Shown: positions 46,992 through 57,259, counted from the first letter of the stretch. The stretch is 64,000 bases of DNA from CAVTPU01 sp963736695 (GCA_963736695.1 CAVTPU010000004.1:2170001-2234000), one strand, 5' to 3'. The notes: generated by a model not told the origin, from the letters alone. Numbers and translations: made by a program.

Positions 46992-48371
46992 TCATCCTCG
47001 AATGGCGCGAATCCAGGCATAGAGTCCGCTCGCCCACAACGCCAACGGCACCAGGGTCAGGATCAGCAACACCTCGATGATGTCGAGCACCCGTCCCCAC
47101 GCCGGCGAAGCTCGGCGGCGATCACCGGCCAACCCGACACCGATGCTGATCGCCGCGACCGCGATCGTCGTGCCAAAGATCGCGATCAGCCGCATCGTGT
47201 GGTCGACCGCGAGAAATGTCGCGACGGCGGCGGACGTCAGTGCCACGCCACCAGCGATCAATAGGGGCAGACGCTGCACGCGGGTGAGAAACCACCGTGC
47301 CCGCAGTAGGGGCAACAGGCCCAGCACCACACACAGCGCCACAGCCCGCACACCATCCAGCGATATCAGCACAGCCGAGCCGGCGGTGATCGCCGCCAAT
47401 GCACCAATCATGGCGGCCAGATATGCGTCGGCCCGCTCGCCCAAGTCGAGCACCCGCGTTCCGTCAACGCTCTCGGTGTCCTGACGCAACTGCTCCCGCT
47501 CGGTGGGCACGGTTGGAGCCGGCAACCCCACCAGGCGATACGCGAGCATCGGCAGGGCTGGCAGGGTGGCGAGCACGAAGAGCACGATGATCGCGGCGGC
47601 AGCGGACGGGCGAACGTCGGCGATGAGGCTGATCGCCGCCGTCATCAGCACCGCCACCGCGCACACTGCGACACTGAGGAAGATCGGCCTATTGCTCGCC
47701 ACACCGACCGCCGCGAGCGTCGTCACCACGATCACCGCAGTGGCTGAGATCAGCACGTGGGCGCCGGTGAGTTGGCTCAACGAGCGGTCCCCAGCCAGCA
47801 CCAGCAGCCCACCGATCGCCGCGTAGACCACGGCGACAAGAGCGAAGACCATGCCCGTACGAGCATCGCCGAGTGCTCGGGCGAACACGACTGCGACCAC
47901 CAGCAACACCGCCGCCAGGCCCAATCCGATCAGCCCACCCGACAGATGCGGCGGGCCAGCGAACGGTTCCGCGACCGCGCCGGCCAGCAAGGCAGCCACC
48001 CCCAAGGCGAGACCGAATAACCGGGTGGTCGCCGACGTCCAGCGACCGGTCCGGTTTCGAGTTCCGGTGGCGATCGCGTCCACGACGTCGTCAAAGACGA
48101 TGTTGGGGATCTCCTCGCCGCGCGGGCGCAGATAGAGCAACTCCCCGTCGAGTACGTCGAGTTGCGCTGGGCTATATGAACTGTCGAACGCTCCGCCGCG
48201 CAGCCGCGACAGGCTCCAGCCATTGCCGGCCACCGGGGTCTCGGCGCGATCGCCTATCGCGTAACCAAGCACTGTGGGCAACAGATCGGCGAGCGGCACA
48301 TCCGACGGCAGCGCCATGTCGACCCGACTATGTGGAGCGACAATGGTGACCCTGCTCAGCCCACCAGCCAC
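46992..48371 (-). CDS. eccD: T7SS channel-like component EccD
   Basis: This 459-residue protein starts at GTG 48371 with AGGAGG at 48379-48384. Residues ~1-85 form a ubiquitin-like YukD domain (SRVTIVAPHSRVDMALPSDVPLADLLPTVL). About eleven membrane helices follow to the C-terminus, the EccD hallmark; two EccD copies line the inner cavity of the ESX complex. The frame open to 48668 has no family match. It is divergent from eccC across 118 bases that include an AT-rich stretch (48397-48415) suited to promoters. Confidence 0.92.
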   Translation of the reverse strand: MAGGLSRVTIVAPHSRVDMALPSDVPLADLLPTVLGYAIGDRAETPVAGNGWSLSRLRGGAFDSSYSPAQLDVLDGELLYLRPRGEEIPNIVFDDVVDAIATGTRNRTGRWTSATTRLFGLALGVAALLAGAVAEPFAGPPHLSGGLIGLGLAAVLLVVAVVFARALGDARTGMVFALVAVVYAAIGGLLVLAGDRSLSQLTGAHVLISATAVIVVTTLAAVGVASNRPIFLSVAVCAVAVLMTAAISLIADVRPSAAAAIIVLFVLATLPALPMLAYRLVGLPAPTVPTEREQLRQDTESVDGTRVLDLGERADAYLAAMIGALAAITAGSAVLISLDGVRAVALCVVLGLLPLLRARWFLTRVQRLPLLIAGGVALTSAAVATFLAVDHTMRLIAIFGTTIAVAAISIGVGLAGDRRRASPAWGRVLDIIEVLLILTLVPLALWASGLYAWIRAIRG

Positions 48372-48489
48372 GCCTGGACCTCCTGCGCTAGGAGCGGATA
48401 TAGTTTCATCATATCGTGAGCCGCAGATGCATCCGTACCCATGTCTTGGATAGTCGCTTCCCTCATCCACACCGCGGAGGCAGTGCGTC

Positions 48490-51400
48490 GTGAGCACAGT
48501 TCTGTTCCGTCGTCCTCCTCGACAGTCGGTGCCGCCATTGCCGCGCGGGGAACTCGTCTTGGAGTCGCCGCCCGAACTCGCCGAGCCGTTGCCTCGCGGT
48601 ATTGGCCAGCTGCTCATGCTTCTGCCGATGATCGCCGGCGGCGCCGCGATGGCGATCATGTACTCCAACCGGGGCGGCGGCGTGATGACCTATGTCGTCG
48701 GCGGGCTGTTCGGGGTGTCCATGCTGGGCATGGCGGCGACGTCGATCGGCTCAAGTCACGGCACGAAGAAGGCCGAGGTGGACGCCAAGCGACGCGAATA
48801 CTTGCGCTACTTGGCACAGGCTCGCCGACAAGTTCGCCAGGCCGCGTCGCAGCAACGCACCGCACTGCTATGGCGGCACCCGCCGCCGACCACGCTCTGG
48901 TCAATCCACGCGGCCCGCCGAATGTGGGAACGGCGCAGCACCGACAATGACTTTGGTGAGATTCGCGTCGCGTCGGGCACCCAGAAACTGGCCATCACCA
49001 TCGTGCCGCCGGAGACGCGACCGGTTGAGGATCTCGAACCGCTGACCGCGATCGCGCTGCGCCGGTTCGTTCGGGCCCATTCAGCGGTGCCGGACCTGCC
49101 GTTGGCGGTCCAACTGCGAGCCTTCAGCCGAATCGTCCTTCGGGGCGAACGGGATGACTGCCTGGCGTTGGCTCGCGCGATCATCTGCCAGTTCGTGACG
49201 TTCCACTCCCCCGACGACGCCCGCGTGGCGGTGGTGGCGCCGCCCGAGCGACTGTCCGAATGGGATTGGCTGAAGTGGCTGCCGCACGCGCAGAACGATC
49301 GGCGGGTTGACGCCGCTGGGGCGACCCGACTGGCATTCGACTCGATGGCCGAACTGGAGGACGCCCTCGGCGAAGAAATCACCGCGCGGCCACGCCACTC
49401 GTCCGACGCCAAGCCGCTGTCCGGACAGGCGCACCTGCTCGTCGTCCTCGACGGCGCCGAGGTGGCGCCATCCTGTTATCTGCAAGGCAATGGGGTGTTG
49501 GGCAGCACGGTGCTCGACCTGTCCGGAATGGTGGCGCGAGACGCTGGACGATGGCTGCTCTGCCTCAATGTGTCGGAAGACTCAGTCACCGCCGATCGCG
49601 GCAATCGGACCACAGCTCTGGGCCGGCCCGACCGGCTCACCACCCACCAGGCCATCGGCGTGGCACGGCAGCTCGCACCGTATCGACTCTCCCAGCACGT
49701 CGAGACCGAGGAGGCCACCGCGCGGGTGATGGAGCTGCCCGACCTGCTTGGTCTCGCCGACGCGGCGGCCGTCGATCCGGCCACCACGTGGCGGCGGCGT
49801 AGCCCCCGGGAGAGGCTGCGGATCCCGCTCGGCATCGGGCCGGACGGCAGCACGGTGGAGCTGGACTTCAAAGAGGCGGCACTGGAGGGCATGGGCCCCC
49901 ACGGGCTGATCATCGGCGCCACTGGCTCCGGCAAGAGCGAGCTGCTCCGCACTATCGTCACATCGCTCGCGGTCAACCACTCCTCCGAGGACCTCAACTT
50001 CGTCTTGGTCGACTTCAAGGGCGGTGCCACGTTCGCCTCGATGGATGCTCTTCCGCACACCAGCGCGGTGATCACCAATCTCGCCGACGAGCTGTCCATG
50101 GTGGACCGGATGGAGGACGCGATCTCCGGCGAGATGGTGCGTCGGCAGGAGCTGCTGCGGGCCGCCGGCAACTACGTTTCCCGACACGAGTACGAGCGGG
50201 CCCGACTGGCCGGTGAGCCGCTGGCACCACTGCCCAGCCTGCTCATCATCTGCGACGAGTTCAGCGAGCTACTCGCGGAGAAGCCCGACTTCATCGAACT
50301 GTTCGTCATGATCGGACGGCTGGGGCGTTCACTCGGGCGTGCATCTGCTGCTCGCCAGCCAGCGACTCGAGGAGGGCCGGCTTCGGGGCCTGGACACACA
50401 CCTGTCGTACCGCATCGGTCTGCGGACCTTCTCCGCGATGGAGAGTCGGATCGTGCTCGGCGTGCCCGACGCGTACGAGTTGCCGAATGCGCCCGGCCAC
50501 GGCTACCTGAAGATGGGCACCCAGGCGATGCTGCGATTCCGGGCCGCGTACGTCTCCGGGCCGTACCAGCCCACGGGGCGGGCCGGGCGAACCTCCCCGA
50601 CTGTGATGCGGCACCGGATCGTGCCGTTCGGCGTCGGCTACCTACCAGCGCCTGAAGTGCCGCCGGAGCTCGGCGCGCCCCGTGCAGGAGACCGAGAGTC
50701 CGGAGGTGGGCCGTCAGACCACCATGCTCGATGTCATCATCGATCGGCTGCGCGGCTACGGCACCCCCGCGCACCGGGTGTGGTTGCCGCCGCTTGCCGA
50801 GGCACCGAGCCTGGACTCGCTGCTCGGCGAGTTGACCGTCGACGAGAAGCGCGGCCTCGTCGCGCCCGCCTGGCGCCGACGCACGCCGGCTCACCGTGCC
50901 GGTCGGCATCGAGGACCGACCATACGAGCAACGCCGTGACCCGCTGACGATCGCACTGGAGGGAGCGGACGGCAATGTGGTGATCGTCGGTGGACCCCGA
51001 TCGGGCAAGAGCACCCTGCTCCGGACGATGATCTGTTCCCTGGCTCTGACTCACAGCCCACGCGAGGTGCAGTTCTTCTGCGTCGACTTCGGCGGTGGCG
51101 CGCTGCGCGCCGTGGAAGACCTGCCGCACGTATCGGGTGTCGCGGTGCGACGCGACGTGGAGGCGGTCCGGCGCACCGTGGCCGAGGTGAGCGCACTCCT
51201 CGACGAACGCGAGGAACGATTCGGCGAGCTAGGGATCGAATCGATCGACGCATACCGCGACGGCCGGGCAAACGGGGAATATCGCCGACGACCCGTTCGG
51301 TGATGTGTTCCTCATCGTCGACGGATACGGCCTGCTCCGGGAGGAGCACGAGGATCTCGATGCCGTCATCACCGGGCTGGCCACTCGTTGCCTCGGATTC

Positions 51401-52460
51401 GGCATTCACGTGGTGCTCGCGGTCAACCGGTGGGGCGAGATCCGATACAGCGTGCGTGACCTGTTCGGCACCAAATTGGAGCTACGTCTGGGCGAGCCGG
51501 CCGACTCTGAGATCGACCGCAGGGGCGCCACCAACGTGCCAACCAGCGCACCGGGACGTGGACTGTCCCGAGACAAGCTGCACTTTCTCGCGGCCGTTCC
51601 GCGCATCGACGGTGAGGTGGGTGACGAGAAGATGCCGGCTGCGACGGCCGCGCTGGTGCAGCGATGCCGCGCGGCGTGGACGCAGGAAGCGGCGCCGCGG
51701 GTTCGACTGCTTGCCTCGCATGCTGCCCGCCGCAGACCTATGGCGGGTGGCGGATCGTCCCCCGCCGGCGATCCCGATCGGACTCAACGAGACACATTTG
51801 GCTCCGGTCTACCTGACCCCGGACACCGACCCGCACCTCATCGTCTTCGGCGATGGCGAATGCGGCAAGACCAACCTGCTTCGGCTGATCACGACGTCCA
51901 TCGTCGAACGCAACACCCCGCAGCAGGCAAAACTCATCATCGTCGACTACCGCCGCACCATGCTCGGCGTCATCGAGGGCGATCACCTGTTGGACTACGC
52001 CCCCTCCGCGCAGGTCGCCGAAAACATGGCGGGTGGCATCCATCAGGCGCTGAGCGAACGGCTTCCCGGGCCGGGCGTCACCACCGAACAGTTGCGCAAT
52101 CGGAGTTGGTGGACGGGACCGGAGATCTACATCGTGGTCGACGACTACGACATGGTGGCCGCCTCAGGCAGCAGCCCCCTCAGCCCCTTGGTGGACCTCT
52201 TACCGCAGGCACGCGACATCGGACTCCACCTCATCGTGGCCCGTCGTTGCGGCGGCGTCGGACGCGCGCTGTATGAGCCGTTGCTGCAACGCCTGCGGGA
52301 GTTGGATTCGCCCGGCCTGCTGATGTCCGGAAACCGGGAGGAGGGCACAGTGATGGCTAATCTCAAGCCCAGTCCGCAGCCCGCTGGCCGCGGCATGCTC
52401 GCGCGTCGCAGCGACGGCATCAACCTCATTCAGACTGCCTGGCTTGAGGAGCGAGCGTGA
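48490..52460 (+). CDS. eccC: T7SS motor ATPase EccC, five frameshifts in this sequence
   Basis: This FtsK/SpoIIIE-type ATPase selects and drives T7SS substrates. GTG 48490 starts MSTVLFRRPPRQSVP. Two membrane helices (residues ~38-80) precede three ATPase domains with Walker A GATGSGKS (~476), GGPRSGKS (~834) and GDGECGKT (~1119). The frame shifts +1 at runs GGG 50335-50337, CCCC 50678-50681, CC 50886-50887, GGGG 51274-51277 and TT 51711-51712. Removing one base at each gives 3966 bases, exactly 1322 codons, the usual EccC length, with all motifs intact. I regard these as sequence errors or very recent mutations. It is followed by the esx pair. Confidence 0.9.
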
Positions 52461-52598
52461 ACACAAAATGAAGTAAGGGCAGCATTACATATGACACATG
52501 GCGAAAACGGACGCCGTGCGCTACCGTAGTTATCGAGGAAAGTAGCTACGTCGATAGTTTCGTCGGAATGCTCGACCTGCTGTGAGGAGGCAACCATC

Positions 52599-52922
52599 AT
52601 GGCTGATCCTGGAGCCAAGAGCGCGGTCGATGTCGGTACCGTCCAGGGCCTCGTCAAGGACCTTGACGAGGTCATTCAACAAACGCAGGCTGACCTGGGA
52701 AAGATCCAGGGTTACGCGGAACAACTGCGGGAATACTACCGGAGCGACTCCGCTCAGGACTTCGACTCCGTCAAGGCCGAGTGGGACCGGGCCGCGAAGA
52801 AGGTCCTTCAGCGGCTCACTGAAATTCATAACCTGTTGGACAGCAATGCTGGCGGATACTCCGCCCTCGTCGAAGAAAACAAGAAGGCCCAAACCGCAGG
52901 CCTCACCCAGTACAGCATTTGA
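52599..52922 (+). CDS. Esx-family protein with degenerate WXG motif
   Basis: This 107-residue two-helix protein starts at ATG 52599 with AGGAGG at 52585-52590. It has the size and helix pattern of ESAT-6/CFP-10 proteins (VDVGTVQGLVKDLDEVIQQTQADLGKIQGY, then FDSVKAEWDRAAKKVLQRLTEIHNLL), but the turn reads YYRSDSAQDF with Y-R-S (47-49) in place of W-x-G. It is paired with the next gene, probably as a heterodimer secreted by the eccC-driven system. All its Tyr codons are TAC. Confidence 0.85.
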   Translation: MADPGAKSAVDVGTVQGLVKDLDEVIQQTQADLGKIQGYAEQLREYYRSDSAQDFDSVKAEWDRAAKKVLQRLTEIHNLLDSNAGGYSALVEENKKAQTAGLTQYSI

Positions 52923-52974
52923 CAAATAAGCGTAAGGGCGTCGATTCCCACTCGACCTGCTTGGAGGTAGCGGA

Positions 52975-53274
52975 ATGGGATCTTTCAATATCGACATTCG
53001 TGACTTTGGTGCGATGTCGCAGGCTGAGACCAACTTTGTCAACTCCTCCAAGGTTATGGAGGACCGAGTCGACGATCTCATCAAACGTATCGCGGCCGTG
53101 CAGTGGGACGGCGCGACCCGCGAGAAGTTCAACGAGATCCAGCAACGGTGGAACGGGACCTATGCCGAGCTGCACCAGGCACTTCTCAAACTCGGCCAGA
53201 ACTGCGGCGATGTCGGTCGACGCACCGCAGAGCTCGAGCAGAAGCTCACCCGCAAGTGGGGCTCGGTGGCATAG
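52975..53274 (+). CDS. WXG100 Esx-family protein
   Basis: The protein has 99 residues from ATG 52975, with GGAGG upstream. It is a canonical WXG100 hairpin with W44-D-G46 (VQWDGATREKF) between two long helices (FVNSSKVMEDRVDDLIKRI and FNEIQQRWNGTYAELHQALLKL). It is the partner of the preceding Esx-like protein; together they are the signature secreted dimer of this T7SS. A terminator hairpin follows. Confidence 0.92.
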   Translation: MGSFNIDIRDFGAMSQAETNFVNSSKVMEDRVDDLIKRIAAVQWDGATREKFNEIQQRWNGTYAELHQALLKLGQNCGDVGRRTAELEQKLTRKWGSVA

Positions 53275-53282
53275 CTGCTGAA

Positions 53283-53371
53283 GGTGAACTCCACATCCGG
53301 GGGCATCGCTTGGGCGGTAGCGTCGATCGCGCTGACCGACCCAGGCGATGCTTGGCTTCACCCTGGTTTTT
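53283..53371 (+). terminator. Hairpin terminator after the esx pair
   Basis: Arms GCATCGCTTGGG (53303-53314) and CCCAGGCGATGC (53340-53351) pair with one mismatch, with outer GGTGAA/TTCACC (53283-53288, 53358-53363), and TTTTT follows at 53367-53371. It lies between convergent genes. Confidence 0.65.
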
Positions 53372-53378
53372 GCTGAAG

Positions 53379-54533
53379 CTAGTCGAGCACTCCGCCGGGC
53401 AGATCCTGGTCTTGACGTCCAAACATCTGTTTATCTTGCTCCGTAAGCTCGGTGCCGGTTGCCGCTCCTTCGACTGGGGCGCCAGCGCCACCTGACCCGG
53501 GCGCCATTCCCATCGTCGAACCGGCGGCTTGGGGGTTCACGCCACCAACGCCGGACACGGCCGCACGACCTCGCATGCCGATCGCATCGGGACCGGCTCC
53601 GACACCCGTCATAGCACCCGCAGGAAGCGACGCGGTCGGCCCGAGATCAGGCACACCGACACCCCCGCCACCACCGCCACCGAGTCCTTTGGCGAGTTTG
53701 TCGAGCGCCCCGACGCCGGCTAGCCCACCGCTCGTAGGATCGCTAAGTTCGGGCATTGTCGGCATTCCGCTGACCGGCATATCCGGCGTCGCCAGTGTTG
53801 GGGTCGTGAGCCCCGCGGCCGGAATGCCCGTTGACGGCATGCTGGTTGACGGCATTCCCAGCCCGGCCGTCGATCCGGGCAGTGTGCTGGCGCTGGTGTT
53901 CTTGAGACCACTCGGCGTCTTTCCCGGGCCGGCAGAGGTGCTGTTTCGCGATCCGCTGGCGACGCCCGGCACCGACACTTTCGTGCCTGGCGGAATCGCG
54001 GCGGCATCCTCCTGATAGTTCTTACACAGCGTGTTGTATGCCTGCAGCGCCTGCTTATGATGTGGCTCATACCAATACTTGTCTAATTCCGCCTCCGTCC
54101 AGTTGTAACGATATCCTTCATACTCGAATCGGCGGAATTTGTTCTGCTGGACAACATCGACGATGCCGGATTGGCAATATCCGGTCTGTTTGCTCTTCAC
54201 CTCGTCGATCATCCAATTTGGAATTGGGATCGACGTCACCGCGTTCCTGAGATGCTCTGCGCACAACCGCATTCTCGGCACGACAGACCTGTGCTGCCGG
54301 GTGGTCTCGTCCAGCGCCTTCGCGATCTTCTCCAAGTGGTCGTAGAAGGCGTTGGCGCCCGCGCCTTTCCACGATGCCTGGCTTTTCTTGGCCAACTCAC
54401 GCACTGCGTCGGCGAGCTTCTCGATCCGTTGGAATGCCACCACCCAGCGATCGGCCGAGATGTCCACCATGAAGTAGTTGCTCGAGATGGTGACTCGGTT
54501 GACGATCTCTTCCCAGCTCAGGTCGTCAGCCAC
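53379..54533 (-). CDS. T7SS substrate-like WXG protein, Gly/Pro-rich C-terminus
   Basis: The protein has 384 residues from GTG 54533, with GGGAGG upstream. The WXG100-type head has W55-K-G57 (QASWKGAGANAFYDHLEKI); a central segment is Tyr/Trp-rich (YEGYRYNWTEAELDKYWYEPHHKQAL). From residue ~175 it is Pro/Gly/Ser/Thr-rich, including a seven-Gly run. The layout fits a secreted EspB/PPE-like protein. The head resembles that of the 41970-42944 protein. It is the last gene of a four-gene minus-strand operon of T7SS clients. Confidence 0.78.
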   Translation of the reverse strand: MADDLSWEEIVNRVTISSNYFMVDISADRWVVAFQRIEKLADAVRELAKKSQASWKGAGANAFYDHLEKIAKALDETTRQHRSVVPRMRLCAEHLRNAVTSIPIPNWMIDEVKSKQTGYCQSGIVDVVQQNKFRRFEYEGYRYNWTEAELDKYWYEPHHKQALQAYNTLCKNYQEDAAAIPPGTKVSVPGVASGSRNSTSAGPGKTPSGLKNTSASTLPGSTAGLGMPSTSMPSTGIPAAGLTTPTLATPDMPVSGMPTMPELSDPTSGGLAGVGALDKLAKGLGGGGGGGVGVPDLGPTASLPAGAMTGVGAGPDAIGMRGRAAVSGVGGVNPQAAGSTMGMAPGSGGAGAPVEGAATGTELTEQDKQMFGRQDQDLPGGVLD

Positions 54534-54545
54534 CTGACGCCTCCC

Positions 54546-54986
54546 TCATCGCGGCAACACCTTCTTGACGCTGGCTGCGCTCAGGTGATTGAGATCCTCG
54601 GCGGCCTTGTAGTCGCGGGCGATCTGCCTCACCGCCTTCGCGGTCTCCTCAAGCGCCCTAACCACGTCGTCGATGTTCGCGTCGACCACCTCGTACAGGC
54701 CATGGACTCGCCGATCGAGCGGTGGCACCTCGGCGATGTTCTCGCCGCCGAGCACGCTTTCCTTGTAACGCCCGACATGCATGGCCGCATCGGCCCGCTT
54801 CAGCGTGTCTTTGATTTCGGTCCGGGCGGCTGAGGCGAGGACGGCCAGATATTCGCTCACATTGACAAGGTTGTTGACGTCAACAGTCAACGCTGCTGCG
54901 GCGTCCATGCGTTGTTGGAACGGGTCGCGGCTCAGCCGTCTGCGCTCCGGCAACGGCGGAACCTCCGGTTTTGGGGTGGCCGCCAT
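54546..54986 (-). CDS. Small helical T7SS protein with YxxxE motif
   Basis: The protein has 146 residues, starting at ATG 54986 that shares a base with the previous stop (TGATG). Helical body: VNNLVNVSEYLAVLASAARTEIKDTLKRADAAM, then VVDANIDDVVRALEETAKAVRQIA. The C-terminus has RDYKAAEDLN, a Y-x-x-x-E export-type motif matched by GYRTVEELN in the 42941-43279 protein, so the two are likely paralogues. It precedes the large WXG protein, repeating the small-plus-large arrangement of the eccB operon. Confidence 0.72.
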   Translation of the reverse strand: MAATPKPEVPPLPERRRLSRDPFQQRMDAAAALTVDVNNLVNVSEYLAVLASAARTEIKDTLKRADAAMHVGRYKESVLGGENIAEVPPLDRRVHGLYEVVDANIDDVVRALEETAKAVRQIARDYKAAEDLNHLSAASVKKVLPR

Positions 54987-55975
54987 CAGGACAGCACCCC
55001 ATCGGAGGTGTCCGGGATGTCGCCGGAGGCGAAGGTGTCATCGTCTTCGACCAGCAGCCACCCCTGCGACTCGTGCTCGTCGTCGCTTGTGGCGCTGCCG
55101 CCGTGACCGCTTCCCCCACCGACGACGCTGGCACCACTACTCGCGCCGCGGCCGCCAGCGGATCCGGTTCCCATGCCTGGCCGGCCCGCGCCGGCAAGTC
55201 CCGGCCCCATGCCCGTGACACCACCCGGACCCATCGCGATCCCGGTCGAGGCGCCCGACATGCCGGCGCCCGCGAGGCCGAGACCATCGGCGCCGACTCC
55301 ATAGGCGCCATGAAGGCTCCCCGCGCCGGCAAGCGATGACCCCGTGCCGATCGCGGTGCCACCGGTGGTCGGATAGCCGGTCATCGGAGCAGTGGTTGGG
55401 GTCGTGGTCGGCACAGTGGTCGCGGCTGGCGTGGTTGAATTCTTTTTCGTCAGTGCCGCCACAATGTCAACCGCCGCCTTGGCCAACGAGAGCGCCACCT
55501 GAACGTCGGCTGCAGTCGTCTGGAACACCACCGCCTCAATCCGAGCCGTGTAACCAGCGGCAGCCGCCTTCAACGCCGCCACCATCGCCGCCGCGTGCGG
55601 TCCGGTGCAAGCCGCCAACTGGGCACCGCTCGGAACCACCTGCCCAGTGGGCAGAACGACGAAGCCTTTGGCGGTTGCCTCTGCCACAATGACTTTGAGC
55701 TGAGCCTTAGCTGTCTGCAACTGCTGGGCGCCTGCGTTGATGATGGTCTGGGTTTGGGTAATCGACGTAAGGACCTGTTGACCGGAACTGAAAAGGTTGC
55801 CGGCCTGCCCGGCCTGTGCTTGTTGAGTCGATCCACCCCACGAATTCTGCAGACTCGACACGCTCTGGTAGAGGGACCAACCCGAACCGAGAGTCTGAGC
55901 CGACGCCATCAAGGTCGACACGGTTGGGTTCAGCGCCGATGGTTGGGATGCCATGATTTCGGCGAACGTGGCCAC
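54986..55975 (-). CDS. T7SS substrate-like WXG protein with Gly-rich body
   Basis: The protein has 329 residues from GTG 55975, with GGAGG five bases upstream. The helical head carries W46-G-G48 (QNSWGGSTQQAQ) followed by a long Gln/Ala/Thr helix. A Thr/Pro hinge (residues ~180-200) leads to a Gly/Ala/Met-rich region, and the tail is acidic (ESQGWLLVEDDDTFASGDIPD). No signal peptide is present, as expected for a T7SS client. It lies in the four-gene operon that starts at 56339. Confidence 0.75.
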   Translation of the reverse strand: MATFAEIMASQPSALNPTVSTLMASAQTLGSGWSLYQSVSSLQNSWGGSTQQAQAGQAGNLFSSGQQVLTSITQTQTIINAGAQQLQTAKAQLKVIVAEATAKGFVVLPTGQVVPSGAQLAACTGPHAAAMVAALKAAAAGYTARIEAVVFQTTAADVQVALSLAKAAVDIVAALTKKNSTTPAATTVPTTTPTTAPMTGYPTTGGTAIGTGSSLAGAGSLHGAYGVGADGLGLAGAGMSGASTGIAMGPGGVTGMGPGLAGAGRPGMGTGSAGGRGASSGASVVGGGSGHGGSATSDDEHESQGWLLVEDDDTFASGDIPDTSDGVLS

Positions 55976-56030
55976 CCGGTCCTCCTATCCCTGGTCTCTG
56001 GTAGCGGTAACGCTGATGAGCGTAGACGCA

Positions 56031-56339
56031 CTAGTTGCCCGACATTTGGTTCTGCGACTGCAGTTCCTTCTCCTCATATTCCGCGGCAGTCGCCCTCAGT
56101 TGGCTGGCCTGTTCCCGGATCTTCTTGACGTTGCCGCTCACGGAGTCGCCCAGCGTGCCGCACATCGCATGTGACTCTGTGGCGGTCTGGAGACCGATAT
56201 TGACCCCGACGGCGGCAGCGGCCGCCGCCCCCACCTCTTGGCCCGTTCGCTCCATCTCGTCCGCGATGCTATCGAGTTTCGTCGCCGCCGCGAGCATATC
56301 CGCCACCGTGGCCTTGCTACTGACGTTGGGACTAGTCAC
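56031..56339 (-). CDS. EspC-like T7SS client, YxxxE motif
   Basis: The protein has 102 residues if started at GTG 56339 (ATG 56381 possible). It is a helical protein with ADMLAAATKLDSIADEMERTGQEVG, an Ala/Gly turn, and a C-terminus QASQLRATAAEYEEKELQSQ containing Y-E-E-K-E, the YxxxD/E secretion signal. Size and layout fit the EspC/WXG100-like family. It is the first gene of the operon running down to 53379. Confidence 0.72.
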   Translation of the reverse strand: MTSPNVSSKATVADMLAAATKLDSIADEMERTGQEVGAAAAAAVGVNIGLQTATESHAMCGTLGDSVSGNVKKIREQASQLRATAAEYEEKELQSQNQMSGN

Positions 56340-56498
56340 GGACCGCCCCCCGCCGATCAGGGTAGCCAAACCTCTGCACATTCCTTGACATCTGTTCATC
56401 CATTGTGGAACCTCGACTTCATTTGCCCCTGTAGGATGCTGGCATAACTGGCGAGTCCATGCATTGCTGCCTGCCATCATCCCACTGGAGCGCATGTG

Positions 56499-56912
56499 AT
56501 GTCGATGCCTCAACCCACTGGCCCGCAACTGACAGATCCACATCTGGTCGTGCAGCTCAGCACCCCATTGATCGATCCGCCAATGGAGATCGATCGTGTG
56601 CGGGCCGCCACCTACCTGGGACGCGATCCCGACAATCTGGTCACCACAGTCATTGACAGTGATGGCATGGTCGTCACCATCAAGTTCGCCACCACGATTG
56701 CCTGGCGCGAACCGGCCACCGTGGAAGGAGCTATCCGCGCCGCGATCGCCGCCGCCCACAGTCAGCTCGCCCACGCGTGGCTCGAGCTGACCAGTCACCT
56801 GGGCGACGCGGGCCCGTCCCCCAAGAACGTCAGCGCCGACTTCGACGCTCCGCACGGCGGCGTCGAGTTGGCCTATGACGAGGCCGAAGAGGACCGAGGT
56901 GAGGACAGGTGA
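56499..56912 (+). CDS. YbaB/EbfC-like protein
   Basis: The protein has about 137 residues; GTG 56496, ATG 56499 and ATG 56505 are all possible starts. It contains VTTVIDSDGMVVTIKFATTIAWREPATVEGAIRAAIAAAHSQL, the beta-hairpin and helix of the YbaB fold, and ends in an acidic tail (ELAYDEAEEDRGEDR). It overlaps the next YbaB-like gene by four bases (GTGA, 56909-56912). It is the first of three consecutive genes of this fold beside the T7SS client operon. Confidence 0.65.
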   Translation: MSMPQPTGPQLTDPHLVVQLSTPLIDPPMEIDRVRAATYLGRDPDNLVTTVIDSDGMVVTIKFATTIAWREPATVEGAIRAAIAAAHSQLAHAWLELTSHLGDAGPSPKNVSADFDAPHGGVELAYDEAEEDRGEDR

Positions 56913-57259
56913 ACAGGCTGGACCAGAGTGGGTTTGAGGACTTGGCCAGGCGAACCATCGCCGCCATCGACGCGATGGCCGCCGCAGCTCGACAGCTTGC
57001 CGAAGCCGAAACAGAGGCACACAGCCCGGACCGGCGCGTCCTCGTTCGGGTCACCGCTTCCGGCACGATCACTGACCTGCGCCTTCGAGACGGTGTTCTT
57101 CGGCGATATGACACAGCAGCGTTGGGCGATGTGGTGACCCGCACCGTGCGCGATGCCCAGCAACGTGCACGCGACACATATCTCCAGCAGGTCGCCGCGC
57201 TGACCCCGCCCGAGGTGGCCGAATGCGCCCGTACCATCGAACGAATCTGGCGCAACTGA
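56909..57259 (+). CDS. YbaB/EbfC-like protein
   Basis: The protein has 116 residues from GTG 56909. It contains RVLVRVTASGTITDLRLRDGVLRRYDTAALGDVVTRTVRDAQQRARD, a typical YbaB/EbfC core, with an N-terminal helix (FEDLARRTIAAIDAMAAAARQL). YbaB proteins bind DNA as dimers; those at ESX loci (EspL-like) are linked to secretion. It is coupled to the gene before by overlap. Confidence 0.75.
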   Translation: MNRLDQSGFEDLARRTIAAIDAMAAAARQLAEAETEAHSPDRRVLVRVTASGTITDLRLRDGVLRRYDTAALGDVVTRTVRDAQQRARDTYLQQVAALTPPEVAECARTIERIWRN

